NCBI GenBank assembly: GCA_003427395.1
Contig: BFEA01000142.1
Location: forward strand, 634,941-657,440
Source of the DNA: Chara braunii
Taxonomy: Eukaryota; Streptophyta; Charophyceae; Charales; Characeae
Direction: 5' to 3'
Length of the DNA: 22,500 nucleotides
Made by a program: the position numbers and the translations under genes
Part shown: positions 1-9,846 of the stretch, in pieces
How positions within the stretch are numbered: the first letter of the stretch is position 1
Layout: every line of letters starts with the position of its first letter
Notes under the pieces: model-generated
Told to the model about the DNA's origin: nothing
Seen by the model: only the letters and a program-made list of their open reading frames with translations
Database searches by the model: none

Positions 1-725
1 GGTGAGGATCAGCGGGGCTGCTGATACCTTACCAGTCCCGAGGGGCAGGCCCGCCGCCGCTCTCGCCAGCAAAAATCCGAGGGGGAAAGCCCCGTCGGGC
101 CCTCAACCCCTCAGTCTCCTCCGCGCCGCTTTGCTGCTTTCGGGCCGACGCCCGCCGGCCTCGATCCCCGAACCTCCGTAGTAATAGTCCGATGCCGTAA
201 CCTTAAGGGTTAAGCCCAAGCCTGGGGNTGAGTCCCGCAGAATACCATATAGGCAGTGCGGCGCGACGCTTTTGGGCCAACCAAACGGCTGCGCGGCTCC
301 CATTTGCCCGCGCCGGTTTGCTTATACCATGCCATAACTACCCCGCGCGCCATCCTACGACACCCCGCTTACCGCACGAAATTGCGCCGTTATTGCCGAT
401 GCCGTCGTCGGGGTCGTTTCTCTGCACACGCGCTTGACCTACTAATCAAAAATAAAATATCCTTAATCCCTGCTTAATAAAAAATAATAATAATATCACC
501 AAACGAAACGACCGAGGTCCGGGCCGGCTTTACGATTAAATAACAGAAAAAGAATCACGCGCGCCTTAAACCTGCGCGCCCACGCACTCGCTATTGCGGT
601 CAACCACCCAGTCAAAGCAATTACTGACGCAACCGTGCTTAGCGGGGTATACTTAAATTCTAAACCAAAACTATTTTCTGTCACTTGCAAAAACCAGGGC
701 GGATACCCTTGTAAGGGTATTCGCA
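1..725. other. No gene recognised; GC-rich then mixed intergenic DNA
   Basis: The first 430 bases are GC- and CpG-rich and contain one ambiguous base at 227. From about 470 an AT-rich stretch with ATAATAATAAT begins. Open frames here are short and resemble no family I know. No rRNA or tRNA core motif was found. The segment 480-680 shares scattered short words (AATCACGCG, then A-T-TGCTGACGC-like, then GCTTAGC) in the same order with 4410-4660, so both may be decayed pieces of one repeat; this is a weak impression. Confidence 0.4.
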
Positions 726-1299
726 TCGACACCGCTTTGAATGCTTCTTAGAGAGAGGGGCGATCAAACCCAAAGTGGATCCGCCCGTCCCTTCCTGTTG
801 CACAATCAAGGAACTTAGACGAAAAACAGAAAAAGAAATCGATAGGGTATCAGAAAGAAGATGGGCATTCGGGATATAACGAGTTGCCTTGTAAGTAAAC
901 AGTATGTTTGTTGAGACCTTTCATCGTCTTTTTGTAATTCTACCTTCCTTTTCCGACCCCTCTATTTCCCTTTTAATTCAAAACATTATGCGTCATATAA
1001 CGTTCAGGGCGAGAAAAGATAAACTTATCCAAAAGATTGACTTTTTTATGCCTGCATCCCTTATTTCACATACCTACACACACCATAGTCATCACAACTC
1101 CAAAAAAGAGAAAAAAAAAAAAACAATTCTCACATTCACTCGGGTTTTTCCACTCGCACCCCACAACCATGGTCACACACCACCCTCACTACTCTTTCTC
1201 TTTCCTTCTTTCGAACGTCGAAGCAAAGAGTGAAGGGTCATGTAAAGTTTGGTGCAAACAGGGTGAAGAGAAATAAGAATCATGAGTCGCCCACTGACC

Positions 1300-2450
1300 T
1301 TCAGTAAGTGAAGTTTAAACGACACCACTTCCCTCACGGTGATCACCAACAATATCACCTTCCTCCTTCAACTATGGTCGCCAAGTTCACCAGCTATAGC
1401 CGCCGAGCTCATCGGCTATGGTTGCTGGCCACACCTCTAACTTGCGTTGCGACTCCCACTGCAACAACAAGTTTTCGCCACCTTCCCGATCCACACCTCC
1501 TTTTTTGCGGATGTGGTTACCGACGCCGCAAGTACTCGGCCACCAGGCTTATGGCTATGGCCACCAGCGTTCAGCTATGTCTGTCGTTCAACTCCTTCCA
1601 CCACCATTTTCACCTCTACCTCTTACAACTTCGGTTACAATCCCCCCTTTCTTCCAGTTTTTTCTAACTGCATCTCTCCTTCTCTCACCCTTGCCCCAAC
1701 AACCTCTTGTAGCCTCATTATCGACTATGGCTGCCAACTCTCTTCTCTCTCCTCCTCAAAACTGCACCAACTAGTTTCCCTTTGCTCCTCTAATTTCCCT
1801 CTAACCCCTTCTTCAATCTTCTTCTTCTGTATAGTACATTCTCCCTCTCAAACCTCTTTTCTCGAATAGAACATACTTGTCCACCCCTCCTTCTTTCTCA
1901 CTTCTTCTACTAAATTAACTATCACCTTCTTCTTCCAACTTCTCAATAATCTATCTTTCGACCTCCTCTTTCACTTTCATGAATTCTTTCCCTTCAACCC
2001 TCTCCTTTCAAATAAAATACACCCTGTCGTTTTTTTTTCCCCGAATAGTACACGCATGTGTACTTCTCCCTTCTTCTCTCTCTTCCACTTGCTTGCCAAC
2101 CGTCTTTGCATCCCTCACGAATACCTCCACACCTCGCCGATCACGCAGAGTTTCAACAACACTTACCCCGTTCACTCCACTATGCAAGCTCTACGGAGTT
2201 CGGCAACACGTCCCCCTCACTCCACTATGTCGGTCAACTTCTACTCCAGTAGCATCTCCCCTTCACTCCACTATGGCGATCACCTTGTACTCCAGCAACA
2301 TCTCACCTTCACTTATTATGCAGACCACCATCTCCCTCAGCATCTTCTTCCTCACTTGCAGACCATTATAGCCTCCATCAACACCTTCTTCCTCATGCTT
2401 GCAGATCAAAATAATTAGTAGCAGCTCCTTATGTGATGCTCTCACTTGAG
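1300..2450. repeat. Pyrimidine-rich tract inside repeat copy 1
   Basis: About 1.1 kb with strong C+T excess on the plus strand, rich in CTTCTTC, CTCCTTC and TATGG words, matched by 8640-9500 in copy 2. Overlapping short frames are open because CT-rich DNA lacks stop codons; their products are Ser/Pro/Leu/His-rich and are not conserved as proteins. I therefore read this as a compositional feature of the repeat and not as a gene. Confidence 0.65.
2173..2350 (+). repeat. 45-bp minisatellite
   Basis: The motif CACTCCACTATG recurs at 2173, 2218 and 2263, and as CACTTATTATG at 2310, a period of 45-47 bases. Each unit continues with a CTACTCCAGCAGCATCTCC-like segment. Copy 2 retains about three units near 9395-9495, with its third unit next to the insertion at 9510. 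The period is a multiple of three but the units sit in no recognisable reading frame. Confidence 0.75.
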
Positions 2451-2604
2451 CAACATCACAACCTCAACTGATTTGTGAGGGAAAGAAGCGGAGCACTGAC
2501 TTTTATAGGAAGAGAGGAGTGTAGGTATCAGTCTGCGCCCCAGCCAAAGAAAATGAGTTGGGCCCTTGATCTGCAAATAAAATTAAGGGCCACAAATTGC
2601 CCTA

Positions 2605-2897
2605 CCTGCCTCAGCAGGCCGGGTCAACCCAAAGGGAAAAGTCCTGGCTTCCTTTTGAGGAAATATGCACAATGGGGAGACTATACTCAACCTCTCCCTT
2701 GCTGCACTATTGTGGCTGACGCCCAACATACAACAATGCATCTACCTTGAATCTTTGCTCGGTTCAGAGCAAGCCCCTTAGTTGGCTTGTTGCACAAGGT
2801 GCAGAAAACCACCTAACGAATTGGCCCAGATTGTCGTCGGGTTCATACATAGAAAACAAAAAGAATAGGCACAAAATAAACATGTAAGAACAAAAAC
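2605..2897 (+). repeat. ~293-bp tandem unit 1 (repeat copy 1)
   Basis: The unit starts near CCTGCCTCAGCAGGCC and holds CAACCCAAAGGGAAA (2625), GTGGCTGACGCCCAAC, CAATGCATCTACCTTGA and GCACAAGGTGCAGAA. The same ordered words recur 293 bases downstream. Equivalent unit in copy 2: about 10105-10394 (period 290). No gene is seen in it. Confidence 0.8.
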
Positions 2898-3150
2898 ACG
2901 CCTCAAGAGGCCAGGTCCAACCCAAAGGGAAAGGTCCTGGCTCCCTTTTTGGAAAGTATCGCGGGGAGACTGTACTTAGCCTCTTCTTTGTTGTACTGTT
3001 GTGGCTGAGGCCCAACACATAACAGTGCATCTACCTTCAATCCTAACCAGGTTCAAAGCCACTCTCTTAGCAGGTTTGTTGCACAAGGCACAACAAACCG
3101 CCGAAGGATCTGGCCCAGGCTGTGGTCAGACTTAAACATAAAAACCAAAA
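2898..3150 (+). repeat. ~293-bp tandem unit 2 (repeat copy 1)
   Basis: Second unit: CGCCTCAAGAGGCCAGG, then CAACCCAAAGGGAAA at 2918, GTGGCTGAGGCCCAAC, CAGTGCATCTACCTTCA and GCACAAGGCACAACAA. It fades after about 3150 into A-rich DNA, which may be the end of the whole repeat. In copy 2 the equivalent unit (from about 10395) is cut at about 10556. Confidence 0.75.
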
Positions 3151-3219
3151 AGGACAGGAAAAAATTAACTAGCAAAAAAAATCCCATTTTCCTTGCCCTA
3201 GTCCTTGCTAGACGCAGGG

Positions 3220-3320
3220 CAAATCTGTGGCCAACAATCTACAGGTTTCAAGTTCAAACCCTGAGGCAGTGGGGTCATTTCCTCTTTCTTGCAGCCTCTG
3301 GCAACCTTGTTTTCCCCCCA
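3220..3320 (+). repeat. Possible SINE remnant (B-box-like)
   Basis: TTTCAAGTTCAAACCCTGAG at about 3245-3264 resembles the RNA polymerase III B box (consensus GGTTCGANTCC) followed by a GCAGCCTCTGGCAAC word, an arrangement reminiscent of plant Au-type SINEs. An A box upstream is not clear. The call rests on one motif and word order only. Confidence 0.3.
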
Positions 3321-3404
3321 AAGAGAAAAAAAAAATAAAAAATGAAAAGAGAAAAAAAAAGAACAATTAAAGTTAATCTACCTCGTTTTCCCTCAGCCGT
3401 GCTT

Positions 3405-3500
3405 TATGGACATGGTGTGCTCAGCAGTGCCCGTTGCGCCACCCCACCTGCTAAAAGCAGGCCCGAGTTCAAACCCCACTATGATCAAGTTGGGGTACTA
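3405..3500 (+). repeat. Possible tRNA-derived SINE remnant
   Basis: TGCTCAGCAGTGCCCGTTG near 3418 could be a diverged A box and GAGTTCAAACCCCA near 3467 a B box, about 40 bases apart as in a tRNA gene. The anticodon stem is not recognisable, so this is not a working tRNA. It may belong to the same kind of element as 3220-3320. Confidence 0.3.
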
Positions 3501-3695
3501 AAACGTATTCCAACTTTGACGAATTTTAATTAAAACCTTCTTCAATAAAAAATACAAAAATCAAACACATGGGATAGTTGCCCACGTATCTTCATAAATA
3601 GTTTTAAAGTCAACAAAAATCATTCCGACCAGCAAAACAATGTTGCCGCAAACTACAAAAAATACACAACTTTCATTTCCCCTTTGACGCTTTGA

Positions 3696-3717
3696 TTTTT
3701 TTTTTTTTTTTTTTTTT
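3696..3717. repeat. T22 homopolymer
   Basis: Uninterrupted run of 22 T. It could be the complement of a retroposon poly(A) tail, but no element body is recognised on its left on the minus strand. Confidence 0.9.
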
Positions 3718-4081
3718 CAAGTGTCGTACCAACGAGGCAGGGCAGATCTTACATGAGGCATCGATTGCCTCACTCACCTCATACTCACACTAGTGTTGCA
3801 GTATCCTGTATTCGGCTGCGATCACAACAAAGGGTACGCTTAATCGTTTGTTTTCTTGTTTTATTTTGTTTTTTTTTTCCTTTCGTCGGCAGAAGCAAAT
3901 GGCCACTTCAAATTCATGGTACACCCACGAACTGTTGCATATAGACCTGAGTTCGATTTTCTTAGGGAATAGAACAAAAAAGAAAAATTTGGACCATTTC
4001 TCAATTTAGGTGTATCATCCTTGTGCAGGGGGCACGCCCACGATTTTGAATTCAATCCCAGAGTCTGTTGGGTAGAAGTTT

Positions 4082-4234
4082 AATGCGGTACCTACTGGGC
4101 GACCTCCTATCACAGGAGCTAAGCACACATCATCTCCATTTAAGTAGCCCCTATTCCAAGGAAAATATCATACAACGTATCGGATGATGTGTGCTTAGCT
4201 CCTGTAATAGGAGTTAGCCTGTAGGTACCGCATT
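4082..4234. mobile_element. MITE-like foldback element
   Basis: Bases 4082-4134 and 4183-4234 are inverted repeats of 53 and 52 bases with only a few mismatches. Both arms carry AATGCGGTACCTAC outermost and AGCTAAGCACACATCATC innermost, separated by a 48-base loop. Total length (153 bp), terminal inverted repeats and lack of coding capacity fit a MITE or foldback transposon. A clean target-site duplication is not visible, so the superfamily is undetermined. Each arm also contains a small palindrome (CTCCTATCACAGGAG), allowing cruciform folding. Confidence 0.75.
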
Positions 4235-4253
4235 GGACATCCACCTATGTCCA

Positions 4254-4282
4254 GGGTGAGGCAGGCCGGACCTGCCTCACCC
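4254..4282. repeat. Perfect 12-bp stem hairpin
   Basis: GGGTGAGGCAGG (4254-4265), loop CCGGA, then CCTGCCTCACCC (4271-4282). The stem is perfect and GC-rich and lies 19 bases right of the MITE-like element. There is no gene next to it, so a transcription terminator is not inferred. Confidence 0.75.
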
Positions 4283-4742
4283 ACTTACAGGGCTGCTCAC
4301 CCGCCATTTGCCTATTGGGTGCCAAACCTAGTAGGCAAGAGTGTCGCATTCTTAATAATACAAATGTGACAGTAGACCCCAAAAGGGACGCGTTCGCGGG
4401 GTAAGAAAAATTAATAATAACCAAACCCGCACGTTCATGTTACGGTCGGGTGAGCTTAACGACCGCCATTTTTTTTCGTTTTAGGCCCCGGTTTAGAATC
4501 ACGCGGCTCAATAGTCGTGTGACCATATTTAAATAGGATAGGTTGAGATTTAGTACTCCAACGGTCACGAGTCCCTTCGGCCTTGCCGACCGTGGTAAGC
4601 AGTCGGTCGCACGACCGGTTCTTATTGTCTTTTCCCAGTTATTGCTGACGCCCCTCTTAGCTTCAAAAGTTTAGTATCGAAGTCATAAACTTGGTCCAAA
4701 TGACTTTTAGCAGATGTGCATCTCATCAAATCCCTTCCATTA
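4283..4742. other. No gene recognised
   Basis: Mixed sequence with CpG-rich patches (ACGCGTTCGCGGGG at about 4389; CGACCGTGG...GGTCGCACGACCGG at about 4589-4618) and a TATTTAAATA word at about 4527. It looks like a decayed repeat with faint similarity to 480-680. No open frame worth calling. Confidence 0.4.
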
Positions 4743-4898
4743 TCAGACAACGTATCCGACATATGTTCTTGTCAAGGTTTCGGCTCCGAACTTGGAACCG
4801 GGGGCCGATTAAGAAAAATATCAAACAATGTATCCGGCATATATTCTTGTCAAGGTTTTGGCCCCAAACTTGGAACTGGGGCCCCCATTGAACGACAC
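4743..4898 (+). repeat. 78-bp tandem duplication
   Basis: TCAGACAACGTATCCGACAT at 4743 and TCAAACAATGTATCCGGCAT at 4821 begin two units that both continue TTCTTGTCAAGGTTT and CGAACTTGGAACCGGGG / CAAACTTGGAACTGGGG. The period is 78, a multiple of three, so overlapping frames stay open through it. No protein family is recognised. Confidence 0.8.
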
Positions 4899-5616
4899 AC
4901 CCATCATTCACCATCAAAATACAAAGTCAGGGTTCTTATGAAATTTCCATGTGAGAAAAACAATCACAATACACAACAACCCAAACAATTGCCTGAAACA
5001 AAGCCAGAAGTTTCCACGAACAAACCTAGATTCAGCCTCCCGAAGCCAAAATATAATAACATCAACAAAACTGGATTATGCCTCCAGGAACCTAAACATA
5101 AATGCAAAAAAAATGGACTCTTTTACCTTCAAAAACCTGAGAATTAATACCCTCGCACTCACCAATTGAAATAGTACGAGATTTTGCCCCTGACAAACAT
5201 AAAATTAAAACTTGGACCTAGATTACATCTCTGCAAGCCAAGAGTAAAGAATTTTTTTTTCATAATGGTCCTATCATCATCCGAGTAGCGACCAATAATT
5301 TGCCTTTGTGAATGGTTACCAGATTACGCCCCTGACAAACTTAAAAACGAACAACGTTTGGGTTAATATTTTTGTGAATCAACCTTCAGGAAGTTATTCG
5401 GATACAGTATGAACGAACCATCCAGAAAACAACTATTCATTAAAGGTCCTCGCTCAAGTTTTGAACCCATTCCAACTTCAGGTAGTTATCATTTTCGATG
5501 TTTCTGAACCGTTTGTACCTTGCGTCGAGGAGGGGTGTAATTATTTTCATAAGATAGCATTTCGACATCAAGCCCTGCTTCAGACTCGAGTCTTACCACA
5601 TTCCCTCAAATTCTGA
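4899..5616. other. No gene; faint tandem repeats
   Basis: A-rich sequence. GCCCCTGACAAAC occurs at about 5186 and GCCCCTGACAAAC again at about 5328, inside loosely similar ~142-base units starting with ACCAAT. A weaker pair (CAACCTTCAGGAAGTTATTC near 5381; CAACTTCAGGTAGTTATCAT near 5470) follows. This could be internal sequence of an LTR element whose LTR lies to the right on the minus strand. Confidence 0.4.
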
Positions 5617-6700
5617 TGTTGCGACCCCATCCATCAGTTACTAACAGAGTAGGATAAACCCACCTCTCACAACTTATGTTAGTGAGGCCTTCGCTACGAA
5701 GGCGAGATGACCCTGTTTGACATGCGGTCGGGTCACTATTCCTTCCCTTGTCGTGAACAATAGTCGCCTGCTTTATAAGCAACGTCTTGAAACAGTCACA
5801 ACACGTTTCTCTGGATAGTGTAATCCCATTTCCTTAAACCACATAGGATCCGAAAGACAACATCTCGCTGTGGACCAGGAGCATAGCTCAATCACAAGCC
5901 TCACTACCATTTACAAAACTTTCAATTTCATCAGAAATTTATCTCAACATGATGATAAACTCACCACAACGAAACAATTTATGAAAAATATTTTCACGTG
6001 AAATTTCATAATCATCCAAGCCACACATGTTAACGATAAATAAGATGTATTGATAAACATAGAAATGCATCACATATAATATAAAATGAATAATATTGAA
6101 ATGAATGGAGGTGCGATTAAATGGACGAATTGAAATATGCATCAATTCAAATACACAAATAAAGTATCTAGTTTGGTAAAATAATATTAAAAGAAAGTCG
6201 ACCTTTGTTTAACAAAGTATTAAATAGTTCAAACTAAAAACGAGTCTCACATCAAAGTCGATATAACATCATAACTAAAATAATAAAAGGAACTTTATGA
6301 TACAATCTTCGAAAAATAATTGAAATAAACGATAATAATCTTAACATAGAGCCTGAAAAATTATATATAAAAAAAACAATAGACTATGATTTAATTGCAA
6401 CAAAAATGTATATCCGATTGAAATGCTCAGAATAAATCCTCATAATAAAATCAATATTTTAGGACATAAAGTTTTAAAATAACTACAAATTAATCAATGG
6501 CGATAAAATAATGAATTCCAAAAAGTCAGAAGACAATCAAATAATCCATCAAAATAAAATATCAGAGTGTGGTTCCAGCAGGGATAATGGTAGGTAGCCG
6601 TTATCCCCAGCAACAGTGCCACGTGTCGAGCCCATCGGCTCCCGCTTATTCCCATAAAAGATGAGAGTCCTCCCTACCACGTTATGCAACAATTAAATAA
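5617..6700 (-). mobile_element. LTR-like fragment of a retrotransposon (minus strand)
   Basis: Read on the minus strand, the sequence around 5617-5628 is GGGGTCGCAACA, close to the GGGTCGTGACA-type 3' LTR ends of plant Ty3/gypsy elements. It is followed on the minus strand by CAGAATTT and, a few bases on, TGGTAAGACTCGAG, which weakly resembles the common TGGTATCAGAGC primer-binding site. Part of this segment (5820-5970) recurs inverted at 12405-12555, as expected for a dispersed element. The 5' LTR end, target duplication and coding region are not identified. The part from 5930 to 6560 is very AT-rich. Confidence 0.35.
5820..5970 (-). repeat. Dispersed repeat, inverted partner of 12405-12555
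   Basis: On the minus strand this reads GAGCTATGCTCCTGGTCCAC, CGAGATGT, ATGTGGTTTAAGGAA. The same ordered words occur on the plus strand at 12498-12556. The match extends outward through TAGTGAGRCTTGTG and TTTACAATGAAATTG-like words. By eye about three quarters of the bases agree over ~150 bp. Confidence 0.75.
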
Positions 6701-6739
6701 AATTCGGGAGAAAACTTAGAGACAACCCATATATAATCT

Positions 6740-6815
6740 CGTGAACCACAGATTTGAACGTGGTCGTGTCGTCCCTTCGCTGTTCTAGCCGGGTGCGCCA
6801 ACCGTACTTCCCATA
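6740..6815 (-). repeat. tRNA-derived SINE head or tRNA pseudogene
   Basis: On the minus strand TGGCGCACCCGGCTAGAAC (around 6803-6785) resembles a tRNA D-arm/A box (TRGCNNAGTGGNTAGAGC). About 20 bases on, CCACGTTCAAATCTGTGG (6763-6746) resembles a T-arm/B box with CCAC/GTGG stem. The anticodon arm does not fold clearly and the acceptor stem is not paired, so a functional tRNA is unlikely. AT-rich sequence follows on the minus strand, as in SINE bodies. Confidence 0.45.
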
Positions 6816-8024
6816 GTCCCCTACGACAGGATAGGTTCCCGGGGGGAACAACGTACCTTCCCTAAGAGGCTGTCACCACTCTTAGAGGAGTATCCCTACC
6901 GAGCTACTAAACCACATGAGAAAACTCTTAGATGCAATTGCAGAGGTAGGTCACACGAGGGCGTTTTCTCGTTTGTTGTTGTATAGGTACGCTTGCTTAA
7001 AACGCCAACTGGACCCTGATGTCGCTCGCTTTTTAAGGCGCCGATCTCCTAGGTACGAAGCACACGCAGGTCGACTAGGACGGTTTCATCCAAGCGTGAA
7101 ACTCACAACTCAATCCCAGTTTCTCGCATATATAACTAAAAAAAGATAATTACAATGATTGAATATAACTACAATGAAATGAATCAGCCGTAGTTGATAG
7201 AAATATAAATCCAAGTAAACATGAGTTAAAACGATAACTGAAAATAATGTAGCATAAGATGATAAAGTCCAAAACACAAGATTGAAATAAAACCGGTCAC
7301 CTAGGGTCGAACTCAAAAAATAAAGTACTATACTAATCGCCAACGGTGAGTTGGTTTAAACAATAACCTCGATGCAGCCTGCAAGGTACTCGGACTGCCT
7401 CACTTTTAACTCTATGAGTCGCGCTGCCAAAGTTAATCATTCCACCGTACCTACCGCCGGCCTAGCACTAGGCACGCACACACCCGTCTCCATACATTTT
7501 TAATCTTCTTGGATGATAGACTGCTTTGCGGATGATTGTTGATCAGGTGTGTTATTTGAAGTATAGCATGTCCGACAAGAATCCTATAAGGTCGTGCGGC
7601 ACTCAGCCACAATCATTATCCTTACATAAAAAATGTCGCAGCCTCATTTATCTACCCTTGATTCGCACTTCTTGTGGTGTAAACTCATCTGCGCAAGTCA
7701 CGCCTATGAGTGCTCACTTTATTCTAGTGGCCCTATGGACCAAGCTTTCTTTTGCCATTGGTCTGGCTAAAATAGTGATCCCAAAATGTGGCAACCGGGG
7801 TAAACAACTTATGCCCCCTCCTGTTTAGGGTTTAGAGAAAAAGTCGGCCCCACCCTTAGCCATCACGCACCCAACCCTCTAGGAAGTGGCCTGTGGATAC
7901 TCTGTCCCCTCGCCAGAGCACAAAACTCGGATCTCAAGGTTGGGCCATCATCACCGAGTCAGCTAAGTACCACCCCCGAGGAATCGGGTTTACTCCAAGT
8001 CGATAAGAGGGATGACGCCTAATG
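6816..8024. other. No gene recognised between tRNA-like head and repeat copy 2
   Basis: The longest frames are 6916-7149 (+, 77 codons, basic, with an Arg-rich FLRRRSPR word) and 7526-7828 (+, 100 codons, no low-complexity). Neither resembles a family I know, and neither has a neighbour or codon pattern supporting expression. AT-rich 7130-7340 separates them. A short palindrome GCCTAGCACTAGGC lies at about 7461. This stretch could be internal or LTR sequence of a decayed retrotransposon. Confidence 0.4.
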
Positions 8025-8412
8025 CATACGAGCCCTTGCCTTGGATGCTTCCTAGAGAGAGGGGCGATAAAACCCAGAGTGAAATCGCTCGTCCCTTCCT
8101 CCCGCAGAATGAGGGAACTTAGACGAAAAGGGAAAAAGAAAATTGACAGATTATCAGAAAAAAAATGAGCATTCGGGATAAAAGGGTTAACTTGGGAGTA
8201 AGCACTACGTTCGTTGCGGCTTCTTATCGTCTAATTTGTAATTTTACCTTCCTTTTTTGGCCCCTCTAATTTCCTTTCAATTCAAAACAACACACGTCGG
8301 ATGAAGTTCAAGGATAGAAAATAAAAACTTATCCAAACCATTTACTTTTCTAAGCCTGCATCCCTTCTTTCACATATCTGCATACACCATAGCCATCACA
8401 ACTCCGAAGGAG

Positions 8413-8435
8413 AAAAAAAAAAAAAAAAAAAAAAA
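8413..8435. repeat. A23 homopolymer
   Basis: Run of 23 A inside repeat copy 2. Copy 1 has a shorter A run at the same place (about 1112-1123), so this is an expanded A tract of the repeat and not a separate retroposon tail. Confidence 0.85.
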
Positions 8436-9509
8436 CACATGGAATCAAGTGTCTCCACTTGCACCCCACAACCACGGTCACACACCACCCCCACTACGCT
8501 TTCCCTTTCCATTTGAACGTCCAGGCAAAAAGTGAAGGGTTATGCAAAGTGTGGGTGCAAACGGGGTGAAGGGAAAGAAGAAACCTGAGTTGTCCACCGA
8601 CCTTGAGTAAGTGAAGTTAAAATGACACCAATTCCCTCATGGTGATCATCACCAATATCGCCTTCCTCCTTTGGCTATGGTCACCAAGTTCACCCACTAT
8701 GGCTGCCTAGCTCACCGACTATGGCTACCTGCCACACCTCTAACTATTTTTGCAACACCACTGCTACAACAAGTTTTCACCACCTTGTCGCACAACAATT
8801 CACAACTCCCTCTTTGTGGATGTGGTTGCCGACGTTACAAGTACCCAACCACCAAGCTTATGGTTATGGCCACTGGCGTCCGGCTATGGCATCCGCTCAC
8901 CTCCTTCCACCACCACTTTCACCTCTAGCTCTTGCAACTTTGATTACAATCTCCGTTTTCTTCTACTTCTTTCTAACTGCACCTCTCTTCTTCTTTCACC
9001 CTTGTTGCAACAACCTCTTGCAGCCTCAACTCTTTCATCTCTCTTACTCCAAGCTCCACCAACTACTTTCACTTTACTCCTCTAACTTCCCTCTATCTTC
9101 TTCTTCAGAGTAGATTCTCCCTATCAAACCGCTTCTCTTGAATAGAACACACCTGTGTTTTTTTCCTCTTTTCCACCCCTCTTTTCTCACTTCTTCGAAA
9201 TTAACTTTACTCCTTTCAAATAGCACAAACTCTTTCTTTCGTTTTTCCAAGTAGTACATGCATGTGTACTTCTCCCTTTTTCTCCCTCTCCCACTTGCTT
9301 GTCGACCACCTATGCATCCACCATAGCCATCCTCACCAATATCTTCACACCTCGCCGATCACGCAAAGTTCCAAGAACACTTCCCTCGTTTACTCCACTA
9401 TGCAACCTCTACGGAGTTGGGCAACACCTGCCCCTCACTCCACTGCATCGCTCATCATCTACTCCAGCAGCATCTCCCCTTCACGCCTCTATGCAACACA
9501 CGTGGTTAA

Positions 9510-9846
9510 CGGGGACCCCCCGGTTTCAGCTCCTGGGTAACAGGTCCAAAACTGAAATTAGGCTTTGGGGGTGAAATTTTATGTTTTTTTTGGGTTTTTT
9601 TTTTTGCCTGTTTTTGTCTTACTTCAAGGTTGTTGTGTACCAAATTTGGTCTCATTTGGAGCATTGGAATTTCCTCTGATAAGACCATTTCCAAAAATAT
9701 TGAAAATTCTGAAAATTCGTTGAATCCAAAATGTCATTCAAGTGCACTTTTGCCTTACTGTTTCACCCTGTTTTTATTTTATTTTTTCGTTTTTTTTCTA
9801 ATAGTTTGTTAATATGGTGTGCACTCTATGGAATGATGCAATTTTT
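9510..9846 (+). mobile_element. Non-autonomous insertion inside repeat copy 2
   Basis: Copy 1 has no counterpart for this ~337-bp block. The hexamer GGTTAA lies directly on both sides (9504-9509 and 9847-9852), a candidate target-site duplication. The element begins CGGGGACCCCCCGG, has T-rich tracts (9583-9605, 9770-9800) and no coding frame. Its interior shares words in the same order with 13500-13860: GGGACCCCCC, then CCAAATTTGGTCTCATTTGGAG versus its counterpart CCAAAATTTTGGCTCATTTG, then AAAATTCTGAA, then CTCTATGGAATG versus CTCTATGGCATG. That suggests one mobile family. Class (MITE, SINE or other) is unknown. Confidence 0.6.

Larger units (their letters stand above)
725..3150 (+). repeat. 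Long direct repeat, copy 1 of 2
   Basis: This 2.4-kb segment is colinear with 8025-10556. Anchors are GATGCTTC/GAATGCTTC followed by AGAGAGAGGGGCGAT near 745 and 8045, CCCCACAACCA near 1161 and 8465, GTACTTCTCCCT near 2060 and 9265, CTCCTTATGTGATGCTCTCA near 2426 and 9928, and AACCCAAAGGGAAA near 2626 and 10126. By eye roughly four fifths of bases agree, with many small indels. The middle (1300-2450) is strongly pyrimidine-rich on the plus strand and the 3' part carries tandem units. No open frame is conserved with a recognisable product. It could be one LTR of a large retrotransposon derivative (with copy 2 as the other LTR), or two dispersed copies of one family. I see no convincing TG..CA ends, primer-binding site or coding domains between the copies. 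Confidence 0.85.
3151..4081. other. No gene; tRNA-like fragments and homopolymers
   Basis: The stretch contains A-rich runs around 3330-3365, a T22 tract at 3696-3717, and several short B-box-like words with AGTTCAAACC or GAGTTCGA (3251, 3468, 3948) typical of decayed tRNA-derived SINEs. No coding homology was recognised. Confidence 0.4.

Noticed and set aside
1-430. GC-rich start considered as rRNA or a CpG-island promoter
   Set aside because: No conserved rRNA core motif, no TATA box with a downstream gene, and only short frames.
1308-1869. Overlapping plus-strand frames of 118-140 codons with counterparts at 8671-9113
   Set aside because: Pyrimidine-rich DNA lacks stop codons. Three frames are open at once and both copies differ by frame-shifting indels, so coding conservation is not supported.
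4743-4898. CRISPR-like spaced repeats
   Set aside because: There are only two adjacent units without spacers, and the window is eukaryotic in character; this is a tandem duplication.
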